From Armatimonadota bacterium (lineage in GTDB: Bacteria > Armatimonadota > Fimbriimonadia > Fimbriimonadales > Fimbriimonadaceae), in NCBI GenBank assembly GCA_018268255.1, contig JAFDWX010000001.1:248001-312000 (forward strand): DNA of 64,000 nucleotides. The letters are read 5' to 3'. The translations under genes and the position numbers were made by a program. The notes beneath the pieces are model-generated. The model made no database searches, was not told the DNA's origin, and saw only the letters and a program-made list of their open reading frames with translations. Position 1 is the first letter of the stretch; each line of letters opens with the position of its first letter. Of the stretch, positions 26,630-33,925 are shown piece after piece.

Positions 26630-28132
26630 ATGAGTTCCTACAATGATGTCATCCAAAAGCTGATCCCCAATCTGGGCGCCTTTTCTGGTTCGGATCTCGA
26701 GGTCCACACGCCCATCGATGGCAGCCAGATCGCCGGACTTAGGATGCACAGCGCCGCCGAGGTTGGAGAAGCAGTCGGGCGAGCCGTCCAAGCTTTCCGT
26801 GAGTGGCGCGAGGTTCCAGCTCCACGCCGTGGCGAGCTGATCCGGCTTCTGGGGAACCAGCTGCGGGACCACAAAGAGGAACTGGCCCAACTTGTCACCA
26901 TCGAGTGCGGCAAGATCCTTGAGGAGGGCCGAGGCGAGGTCCAAGAGATGATCGACATCTGTGACTTTGCCGTGGGCTTGAGCCGCCAGTTGTACGGCCT
27001 CACCATTCAGAGCGAGCGGCCCAACCACGTGATGCAGGAAAACTGGCTGCCGCTCGGCCCAGTGGGAATTATCAGCGCATTTAACTTTCCGGTTGCGGTG
27101 TGGAGTTGGAATGCGGCCTTGGCCATTGTCTGCGGCGACCCGTGCATCTGGAAGCCCAGCGAGAAGACTCCGCTCACGGCTCTCGCGGTTCAACACCTGT
27201 TTGAGAAGGCTTTGCAAGAGTTTGGCGATGCGCCAGAGCATCTATCTCAAGTCGTCATCGGCGATGCTGTGATCGGCAACGCCCTTGTGGAAGACCCGCG
27301 AGTGCCCCTCATCAGTGCGACCGGTTCAACCAGAATGGGCAAGGCGATCGGGCCCAAAGTCGCGGCTCGATTCGGCCGTTCGCTGCTGGAGCTTGGTGGC
27401 AACAACGCTATCATCGTCACCGAATCCGCTGATCTGGGCATTGCGATTCCGAGCATCGTTTTTGGCGCGGTCGGCACTGCAGGCCAGCGATGCACGTCCA
27501 CTCGGCGCGTGATCGTCCATCGGTCTCGCTTCGAGGAAGTATGGGCGAAGCTGGAATCGGCGATTCGGCAAGTCGGAGCATCGAAAATTGGCAACCCGCT
27601 GGAACCGGGCACCTTGGTCGGCCCGCTGATCGACGAAATGTCTTTCAACAACTTGCAGAAAGCCTTGGAAGCTGCCCGAGCGAGCGGAGCCACTGTGATC
27701 GGTGGCGATCGCGTGGCGATTGGCTCAGGCGGTTTTTACGTGCATCCGGCGCTGGCTAGGCTCGACCGGCAGATTGAGACGATGCATCACGAGACCTTTG
27801 CACCTCTGACTTATGTCCTTCCCTACGACACGCTGGATCAGGCACTGGAGATTCACAACGAGGTTCCGCAGGGGCTCAGTTCGGCGATCATGACGACCGA
27901 CGTGCGAGAAGCCGAGTACTTCAAACGCCACAGCGATTGCGGCATCGCCAACGTGAACATCGGCACGAGCGGTGCGGAAATCGGAGGGGCATTCGGAGGC
28001 GAAAAAGAGACTGGAGGAGGGCGAGAATCCGGAAGCGACAGTTGGAAAGCCTACATGCGGCGACAGACCAGCACCACCTATTTCGGAAAAGATCGTCCAG
28101 CCCTTGCGCAAGGGATTAGATTTGACGTTTAA
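26630..28132 (+). CDS. ALDH7-family aldehyde dehydrogenase (alpha-aminoadipic semialdehyde type)
   Basis: The ~500-residue protein has the complete aldehyde dehydrogenase fold: FNFPVAVWSWNAA, the NAD-binding SATGSTRMG, general base in LLELGGNN (~254) and nucleophile Cys in GTAGQRCTSTRR (~288). The C-terminal stretch SDCGIANVNIGTSGAEIGGAFGGEK and GGGRESGSDSWKAYMRRQT is diagnostic of the ALDH7/antiquitin group, which oxidises alpha-aminoadipate semialdehyde in lysine breakdown. ATG at 26630 gives the usual N-terminus; an earlier in-frame ATG at 26585 adds 15 basic residues. No lysine-degradation partner is adjacent, so the physiological substrate is not certain. Confidence 0.92.
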   Translation: MSSYNDVIQKLIPNLGAFSGSDLEVHTPIDGSQIAGLRMHSAAEVGEAVGRAVQAFREWREVPAPRRGELIRLLGNQLRDHKEELAQLVTIECGKILEEGRGEVQEMIDICDFAVGLSRQLYGLTIQSERPNHVMQENWLPLGPVGIISAFNFPVAVWSWNAALAIVCGDPCIWKPSEKTPLTALAVQHLFEKALQEFGDAPEHLSQVVIGDAVIGNALVEDPRVPLISATGSTRMGKAIGPKVAARFGRSLLELGGNNAIIVTESADLGIAIPSIVFGAVGTAGQRCTSTRRVIVHRSRFEEVWAKLESAIRQVGASKIGNPLEPGTLVGPLIDEMSFNNLQKALEAARASGATVIGGDRVAIGSGGFYVHPALARLDRQIETMHHETFAPLTYVLPYDTLDQALEIHNEVPQGLSSAIMTTDVREAEYFKRHSDCGIANVNIGTSGAEIGGAFGGEKETGGGRESGSDSWKAYMRRQTSTTYFGKDRPALAQGIRFDV

Positions 28133-28144
28133 TCAAAGAGCACC

Positions 28145-28156
28145 AGCAAGCTTGCT
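28145..28156. other. 12-bp palindrome after the ALDH gene
   Basis: AGCAAGCTTGCT is a perfect palindrome 13 bases after the aldehyde dehydrogenase stop. It is too short for a convincing terminator and has no T-run; it may be an operator half or chance. Confidence 0.3.
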
Positions 28157-28173
28157 TGAATTCAAAGACGATG

Positions 28174-28187
28174 TCGAATCGTTTCGA
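28174..28187. promoter_or_regulatory. Candidate LacI-family operator upstream of the beta-glucosidase gene
   Basis: TCGAATCGTTTCGA differs by one base from the perfect palindrome TCGAAACGTTTCGA, the kind of central-CG operator bound by many LacI/GalR regulators of sugar genes. It lies 58 bases before the GH1 start. No LacI-family gene is in the window. Confidence 0.4.
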
Positions 28188-28244
28188 ATTATGAGACCAG
28201 ATTTATGCCGATGGGTGCATACTTTAGGCAGGACCGATTGAACA

Positions 28245-29621
28245 ATGCAGTTTTGTGATGGATTTAATTGGGGCGTATCCACCGCCTCTTATCAGATTGA
28301 AGGTGCGGCAAATGTCGGAGGTCGAGGTCCCAGCGTTTGGGACATGCTCTGTCGCAAGCCAGGCGCGGTGTGGAACGGCCAGTCCGGTGAGGAAGCCTGC
28401 GACCACTATCATCGGTACAAAGAAGACGTTGCGCTGATGAAGGAGTTGGGCGTCAAGGGCTACCGTTTCAGTATCGCTTGGCCCCGAGTTATGCCCGAAG
28501 GCAAGGGGGCGATCAACGAAGAAGGATTGGCCTTCTACGATCGTCTCGTGGATGAACTCCTCGCCGCTGGAATCACCCCTTGGTGCACGCTCTACCACTG
28601 GGATACTCCTCTGGCGCTCTATCACCAGGGCGGATGGATGAATCCCGACAGCCCGGAGTGGTTCGCCGACTACACGCAAGCGGTGGTCGACCGGCTTTCA
28701 GATCGGATCAGCCACTGGTTCACGCTCAATGAGCAGCAGTGCTTTATCGGTTTGGGGATGCTTGACGGCGTCCATGCACCCGGAGACAAACTCGCCTTTG
28801 CGGAAGGTCTCTTGGCGGCGCACCATTCGATGAAGGCCCACGGGCGAGCCGTGCAAGTCATCCGAGCTCGCTCAAAGACCAATGCCAAAGTGGGAATGGC
28901 GCCAGTTGCCGGATTGTTTTATCCAGATACCGAGTCGCCGGCCGATATCGAGGCCGCACGCAAGGGCACCTTCGCCGTTTTGAAGAAGGATCAGTGGCAG
29001 CAGAGTTGGTGGATGGACCCCATCATGTTCGGCCACTACCCAGAGGATGGGCTCAAGCTCTTTGGTGCAGATGCTCCCAAGGTCAAGCCGGGCGATATGG
29101 AGATCATCCAACAGCCGCTCGACTTTTTCGGAATGAACATCTACCATTCCCCTCGAGTGAAAGCGGGGCCCGATGGCAATATGGAGTTTGTGCCACGACC
29201 GGTTGGTGCGCCGCTGACGGCATTCCGCTGGCCGGTGGAGCCGGAGTGCCTTTATTGGGGTGCCAAGTTCTATTATGAGCGGTACAAACTGCCGATCGTG
29301 ATCACCGAAAATGGTCTGAGCAACCAGGATTGGATCGCTCAGGATGGCAAGGTGCACGATCCGCAGCGAATCGATTTCCTGCATCGCCACCTGCTGCAGC
29401 TTCACCGCGCGTACAGCGAGGGCGTGGATGTGCAAGGCTACTTCCAGTGGTCCCTGATGGACAACTTCGAGTGGGCGGAAGGCTACAAAGAGCGATTCGG
29501 CCTGATCTACGTCGACTACCCGACGCAGAAGCGAATTCCAAAGGACTCGTACCACTGGTACAAGGAAGTCATCGCCACCAACGGCGCCAGTTTAGAACTG
29601 AAGCAACCCGCTATTCGGTAA
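28245..29621 (+). CDS. GH1 beta-glucosidase
   Basis: The 458-residue cytoplasmic protein (no signal peptide) matches GH1: FNWGVSTASYQIEGA at the start, GVKGYRFSIAWPR, acid/base Glu in WFTLNEQQ (~162), nucleophile Glu in PIVITENGLSN (~354) and the subsite residues QWSLMDNFEWAEGY. GH1 enzymes release glucose or other sugars from beta-linked oligosaccharides. Together with the GH26 lipoprotein it suggests import and breakdown of beta-linked plant oligosaccharides. A candidate LacI-type operator stands upstream and a strong hairpin follows the stop. Confidence 0.94.
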   Translation: MQFCDGFNWGVSTASYQIEGAANVGGRGPSVWDMLCRKPGAVWNGQSGEEACDHYHRYKEDVALMKELGVKGYRFSIAWPRVMPEGKGAINEEGLAFYDRLVDELLAAGITPWCTLYHWDTPLALYHQGGWMNPDSPEWFADYTQAVVDRLSDRISHWFTLNEQQCFIGLGMLDGVHAPGDKLAFAEGLLAAHHSMKAHGRAVQVIRARSKTNAKVGMAPVAGLFYPDTESPADIEAARKGTFAVLKKDQWQQSWWMDPIMFGHYPEDGLKLFGADAPKVKPGDMEIIQQPLDFFGMNIYHSPRVKAGPDGNMEFVPRPVGAPLTAFRWPVEPECLYWGAKFYYERYKLPIVITENGLSNQDWIAQDGKVHDPQRIDFLHRHLLQLHRAYSEGVDVQGYFQWSLMDNFEWAEGYKERFGLIYVDYPTQKRIPKDSYHWYKEVIATNGASLELKQPAIR

Positions 29622-29641
29622 GACCTGATAGTCCGGGAACG

Positions 29642-29674
29642 AGCTAGACCAGAAAGTGGTTTTCTGGTCTAGCT
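29642..29674 (+). terminator. Long perfect hairpin after the GH1 gene
   Basis: AGCTAGACCAGAAA and TTTCTGGTCTAGCT make a 14-bp perfect stem with a 5-base loop, 21 bases past the GH1 stop. Only a weak T-tract (TGTTTA) follows, but position and stem length favour transcription termination or 3'-end protection. Confidence 0.75.
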
Positions 29675-29728
29675 TGTTTATGAATGGCGCAATTCTAGGC
29701 AGTTGGCCACGCCTGGTGAGTATCTAGG

Positions 29729-32700
29729 ATGGACTCCGGGCAAGTATTCGAAGACCCACGGGGATGGCGCAGAAAGGCTCTGCGCACTGCCCTTTTCGTC
29801 TTTGCAGGCTTCGTCAGCACCACGTTCACGCTCTTTCTGATTTCGATGGGCATCTTGGTCGTCCGTAATCCCTCGGATCTCGGCGGACGAATCAGGCAAC
29901 ATCTCGACCCGAAGGCGAAAGGCGCAGTTGACAAGACTGCGAGGCAACTCAAGCGTGAGATCGAAACGCACCCAAGGTTGGGGCGCGCAACATGGACCTC
30001 AGGTGATCCGCTGATCATTGGCTATTACGCGCCTTGGGAACCCGCAGGTCTTGCGTCGCTCAAGGCTTGCGCATCTCACCTCACACACCTTGCACCGGTA
30101 TGGCTAACGCTTTCAAAGGATGGCACTTTGGATACAAGCGAACTTGATCCGGAGCGCAACACCAAGAATCGAGAGGTCCTGATGGTCTGCAAGCGGAACC
30201 GGGTGAAAGTTCTTCCCGTTCTGACAAATGTTAACGAAACTGGCTTCGACGCAAAGAGACTTGGGGCTTTGCTCAAAGATCCGGTCCTTGGGCAAAGGCT
30301 CATCGACTCAACGGTTCGGGTTTGTCGTTCGAACCACTTCGCTGGAATAAATCTGGATTTCGAGCTCGTTGAAGACGGGGAGGTTTCGGCGTATGTATCC
30401 TGGTCTACCCGGCTGGCCGAATCCCTCAAGTCAAATGGTCTCACCGCAGTAGCAGATATCCCTGCCGATGCGACGCCACAACTGATCGCAGGATTAGCGA
30501 AAAGTTTCGACTATCTTGTGGTCATGGCCTATGACGATCACGCCGAGTCGAGCGCCGCAGGTCCAGTCGCTCCAATCAACTGGGTAGACCGACAGCTTGA
30601 CCACGTGCTGAAATACTCACCGGAAAGTAAAGTGGTGCTCGGTCTAGCCAACTACGGCTACGACTGGCCGCGATCTGGAGGCGAGGGCCAATCAGTGACC
30701 TTTGAACAGATCATGATGGCGTCCCAAAAGTCCAAGTCTGCCGTAGATTTCGATCCAGACTCGATGAATATGCGGTTGACCTACCAGGATGACACCGGAA
30801 AGAACCACGTGATCTGGGCTGTGGACGCACCCTCTGCCTACAATGAAATCTTAATCGGTCGGGAACGGAGACTCGCAGGATTTTCCGTGTGGGCCTTGGG
30901 AATGGAGGATCCTGGACTCTGGAATGTCCTCGATTCACGATCTCAACGTAGTCTGAAATCTCTTAAAGATCTGGAAGAGATTCGATTTCCGTTCGGAGTC
31001 GTGTATCAAGGCAAAGGAGAGATTCTCGACGTCATTTCTCGTCCAACAATCGGCGAACGTCGGATTTCGACAGACCCGGAAAGCGGGTTCATCGACACAG
31101 TCGACTATCTACGGCCGGGAAGCTCATATCTCATCCAAAAATCCGGATATCAGCCTGGCAAGATCGTGCTGACTTTTGACGACGGTCCGGATCCACAATA
31201 CACTCCGAAAATCCTTGACATTCTCAGGGAAAAGCACGCCACCGGGACGTTCTTTTGCATCGGCGAGAATGTGGAGTCTAACCCCAGCATCGTCCAAGAC
31301 CTGGCCACAGCAGGTATGGAGATTGGCAATCACAGCTATACACATCCAAACTTGGGCACGGTAACTCCTCAGCGAGCCGCCCTGGAAATTACCGCCACAA
31401 CCCGTGTGATTGAGGCCATCACGGGGCGCTCAACCCGTTTGTTCCGACCTCCTTATAACGCTGATTCCCAGCCAGAAACCGTCGAAGAGGTCCGTCCAGT
31501 CGATGACGCAGGAGCCCTCGGCTACATTTCGGTCGGTGAGAATGTTGACCCACACGACTGGGACCCAACCATCATGGATTCACGTGGAGTCTTGCGACCT
31601 CGCACTCCTCAGGACCTCGTGAAGTTCGTTCTCGATGACCTCGAGCGGAGGAAAGGCACCGACAACGAGGGCAACATTGTGCTGCTCCATGATGCGGGTG
31701 GAGATCGGACAAACACGGTCAAGGCCTTGCCAATTCTGATTGACAAGCTTCGCTCCGCTGGCTACAAAATCGTGCCTCTAAGCGATTTGATGCAGACATC
31801 TCCAGCTGCTCTGATGCCATCAATTCCACCGAGTCGACAGCAAGCCCTCGTGCTTGATCGAATTGTGTTTTCTTGCGTGCATTGGATCCAAGTGCTCCTA
31901 ACCTATGGGTTTATCTTGGCAATCGCCATAGGGATCGTTCGATCTCTTGTGACCATAGGGCTGGCACTTATACGCTATTTCAGGCACCGTTCCCCGCAGT
32001 TGGTCCACAGTCCACAGGTCGACGTAGTGATCGCCGCATACAACGAAGAAACCACGATTGTTGCGACGATTTCAAGTGTGTTGGCAAGCACGTATCCTGT
32101 GAGGCAAGTTGTGGTTGTGAATGATGGTTCTACCGATGGAACATCTGCTGCAGTACTCCAGACTTTCGGCACAGACGCCAGAGTCAAGCTCGTGGAAAAG
32201 ACTAACGGAGGCAAAGCCTCTGCTCTTAGGGTTGGTTTGGAGCACTCCGACTCTGAGCTCTTGGCCTTCATTGACGCCGATACACATCTTGAGGCAAGCG
32301 CTCTGGAGCACTTGGTTTCGCACTTTGGCGACCCAAAAGTTGGTGCAGTTGCGGGCAACGTTCTGGTCGGCAATGTCGTGAATATGGTCACTGCATTGCA
32401 GGCGGTCGAATATCGCACGAGTCAGAATGTAGAACGCCGCGCTTACGAACTTCTGAACATGATCACGGTGGTTCCCGGCGCTATTGGGCTGTGGCGGCGG
32501 GAGGCAATCGACACTGCAGGAGCCTGGCAGGCCGACACTCTTGCCGAAGATATGGACCTTACTTGGCGCGTTCGCATGGCAGGGTATCGAATCGTCACCG
32601 AATCGCGTGCGGTCGCGATAACTGAGGCTCCAGAATCATGGCGCGCCCTATTTAAGCAGAGATTCCGGTGGTCACTCGGCACGTTGCAGTGCCTCTACAA

Positions 32701-33136
32701 AAACAAACGGGCCATCGGACGATACGGTTGGTTCGGACGGTGTGCATTACCAAGCATTCTGATCTTCCAGATCCTCTTTCAGTTGCTCGGGCCGCTTGTT
32801 GACTTACAACTCCTTTTGGTGATGCTTGGCTTTGTTTTTAGCAGGCTTCAGGTAGGTTCCGGGGAAATTTCCTCGGTTGGAAATTACGAGTCTCTTAGGC
32901 TCGCACTTGAGCTCTATGCGCTATTTTTTAGCATCGAATTTTTCAGCGGGATGCTGGCGTATTGGATGGACCGCGCGAAGCCAACCCAACTACTCTGGTT
33001 ATTTGCACAACGCTTTGCCTACAGGCAACTCATGTACCTGGTAATGCTGAAATCGCTCTGGCGAGCATTGGCAGGAAGCCGGACAGGATGGGGGAAGTTG
33101 CACCGCACAGGCAACGCAATCTCCAACACTCCATAG
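29729..33136 (+). CDS. Three-domain glycan enzyme: GH18-like, CE4 polysaccharide deacetylase and GT2 synthase
   Basis: The 1135-residue membrane protein has one N-terminal helix (~20-45). Residues ~85-420 form a GH18/YaaH-like barrel with GINLDFEL, where the Glu matches the catalytic acid of D-x-D-x-E chitinases although the first Asp is replaced. Residues ~475-690 are a NodB/CE4 deacetylase with LTFDDGPDP, GNHSYTHPN, RLFRPPYNAD and VLLHDAGGD. After a membrane helix (~715-745) comes a processive GT2 synthase: VVIAAYNEE (~765), VVVNDGSTDG, AFIDADTH, AEDMDLTWR and QRFRW (~978), then several C-terminal helices. The order suits synthesis, deacetylation and trimming of a beta-linked amino-sugar polymer across one membrane. 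The polymer is unknown and no partner genes are adjacent. Confidence 0.9.
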   Translation: MDSGQVFEDPRGWRRKALRTALFVFAGFVSTTFTLFLISMGILVVRNPSDLGGRIRQHLDPKAKGAVDKTARQLKREIETHPRLGRATWTSGDPLIIGYYAPWEPAGLASLKACASHLTHLAPVWLTLSKDGTLDTSELDPERNTKNREVLMVCKRNRVKVLPVLTNVNETGFDAKRLGALLKDPVLGQRLIDSTVRVCRSNHFAGINLDFELVEDGEVSAYVSWSTRLAESLKSNGLTAVADIPADATPQLIAGLAKSFDYLVVMAYDDHAESSAAGPVAPINWVDRQLDHVLKYSPESKVVLGLANYGYDWPRSGGEGQSVTFEQIMMASQKSKSAVDFDPDSMNMRLTYQDDTGKNHVIWAVDAPSAYNEILIGRERRLAGFSVWALGMEDPGLWNVLDSRSQRSLKSLKDLEEIRFPFGVVYQGKGEILDVISRPTIGERRISTDPESGFIDTVDYLRPGSSYLIQKSGYQPGKIVLTFDDGPDPQYTPKILDILREKHATGTFFCIGENVESNPSIVQDLATAGMEIGNHSYTHPNLGTVTPQRAALEITATTRVIEAITGRSTRLFRPPYNADSQPETVEEVRPVDDAGALGYISVGENVDPHDWDPTIMDSRGVLRPRTPQDLVKFVLDDLERRKGTDNEGNIVLLHDAGGDRTNTVKALPILIDKLRSAGYKIVPLSDLMQTSPAALMPSIPPSRQQALVLDRIVFSCVHWIQVLLTYGFILAIAIGIVRSLVTIGLALIRYFRHRSPQLVHSPQVDVVIAAYNEETTIVATISSVLASTYPVRQVVVVNDGSTDGTSAAVLQTFGTDARVKLVEKTNGGKASALRVGLEHSDSELLAFIDADTHLEASALEHLVSHFGDPKVGAVAGNVLVGNVVNMVTALQAVEYRTSQNVERRAYELLNMITVVPGAIGLWRREAIDTAGAWQADTLAEDMDLTWRVRMAGYRIVTESRAVAITEAPESWRALFKQRFRWSLGTLQCLYKNKRAIGRYGWFGRCALPSILIFQILFQLLGPLVDLQLLLVMLGFVFSRLQVGSGEISSVGNYESLRLALELYALFFSIEFFSGMLAYWMDRAKPTQLLWLFAQRFAYRQLMYLVMLKSLWRALAGSRTGWGKLHRTGNAISNTP

Positions 33137-33143
33137 ACACAGA

Positions 33144-33172
33144 CGCCATGAAGGAGTACTACCTTCATGGCG
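33144..33172. terminator. Bidirectional hairpin between convergent genes
   Basis: CGCCATGAAGG and CCTTCATGGCG form an 11-bp perfect stem with a 7-base loop in the 53-bp gap between the stops of the triple-domain gene and the convergent OsmC gene. A terminator for one or both transcripts is the likely role; the T-tract is weak. Confidence 0.75.
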
Positions 33173-33189
33173 CTTGGGTTTGTCAATCG

Positions 33190-33624
33190 CTAAGCAGTAG
33201 CAGCGAATTTGGTTGTAAGCGTGATGGGCACCGATGCAAGAGCCTTGCTCACAGGACAGCCGGTCTTCGCCATCTCTGCGAACTTGGTGAAGCCTGCCTC
33301 GTCCAGGCCCGGGACGTCACCTTCGGTCTCAAGGTCGATCTTGGTGATTGCGAAACCTGCATCCTGCTTTTCAAAATGAACTGTGGCCGTGGTCGAGAGT
33401 CGATTGGGCGTGTGGCCTTCCTTGCCGAGCATTGCGGAAAGCGCCATGTTGAAACATCCGGCGTGGGCGGCGGCGATGAGCTCCTCGGGGTTGGTGCTGG
33501 TGCCATCTTCGGCTCGCGATCTCCAGTCGTAGGGGCCGGAATAGGCTCCACTCGCAAGGTCGATTTGACCTTTGCCCTCTGTCAGGCTTCCGTTCCAAAC
33601 TGCTTTTGATTTTCGTGCTGGCAT
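33190..33624 (-). CDS. OsmC-family peroxidase-like protein
   Basis: The 144-residue protein is a typical Osm[43 protein letters not shown] with the first Cys, and [13 protein letters not shown] with the second. OsmC proteins reduce organic hydroperoxides during oxidative or osmotic stress. ATG at 33624 is preferred over a frame open to 33663 because GGAGGAGA lies at the right distance upstream. It is only distantly related to the other OsmC-type protein at 23711-24148, so the window encodes two branches of the family. Confidence 0.93.
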   Translation of the reverse strand: MPARKSKAVWNGSLTEGKGQIDLASGAYSGPYDWRSRAEDGTSTNPEELIAAAHAGCFNMALSAMLGKEGHTPNRLSTTATVHFEKQDAGFAITKIDLETEGDVPGLDEAGFTKFAEMAKTGCPVSKALASVPITLTTKFAATA

Positions 33625-33744
33625 ATGTTGATTCTCCTCCTCGTTCTGCGCTCGGGAGCGCATTGCGTTTCTACGCTCAGGATATCTGGATTGTCCTGGT
33701 GATTTTTGGGTCGAGTAGATGCTTGCCTTGTTGAATTCCGCTCG

Positions 33745-33789
33745 TCTCCCCCTTGGTCCCCCTCAACCGGCTTCGCAGTGAGGGGGAAA
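33745..33789 (-). repeat. Dispersed hairpin element, copy B
   Basis: Read on the plus strand: TCTCCCCCTT, then TCCCCCTCA, GCTTCGC and TGAGGGGGAAA. TCCCCCTCA and TGAGGGGGA pair as a 9-bp stem. It is the reverse-orientation partner of 18111-18156, with the same block order and spacing within one base. Confidence 0.75.
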
Positions 33790-33827
33790 TGGTTCCTTCC
33801 TCAACGGGAGGCAAAATTCCCAACTTC

Positions 33828-33909
33828 GCGCCGCTTTGGGGAGAGAGGATGGGTGCGGCGAAGCCTCTCGGGTCCCATCCTCGGGCGTGGCTCCGGGCCC
33901 AAGCGGCGC
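33828..33909. repeat. Composite hairpin downstream of priA
   Basis: GCGCCGCTTTGGG (33828-33840) pairs with CCCAAGCGGCGC (33898-33909) with one bulged base. Inside it GAGGATGGG (33845-33853) pairs perfectly with CCCATCCTC (33874-33882). The inner loop has GGCGAAGCC, sharing the GCGAAGC core of the dispersed element. It starts 16 bases after the priA stop on the minus strand, so it would be at the 3' end of the priA transcript. Confidence 0.6.
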
Positions 33910-33925
33910 ATTCTCTCCCCCTGGA

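Larger units (their letters stand above)
33625..33925. other. 301-bp intergenic region rich in hairpins
   Basis: The gap between the priA stop and the osmC start holds no credible gene. The frames that cross it are short, unsupported by ribosome-binding sites and shaped by G/C runs. It contains dispersed element copy B (33745-33789) and a large composite hairpin (33828-33909). The osmC promoter must lie in the part nearest 33625, but no convincing -35/-10 pair was found. Confidence 0.6.
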
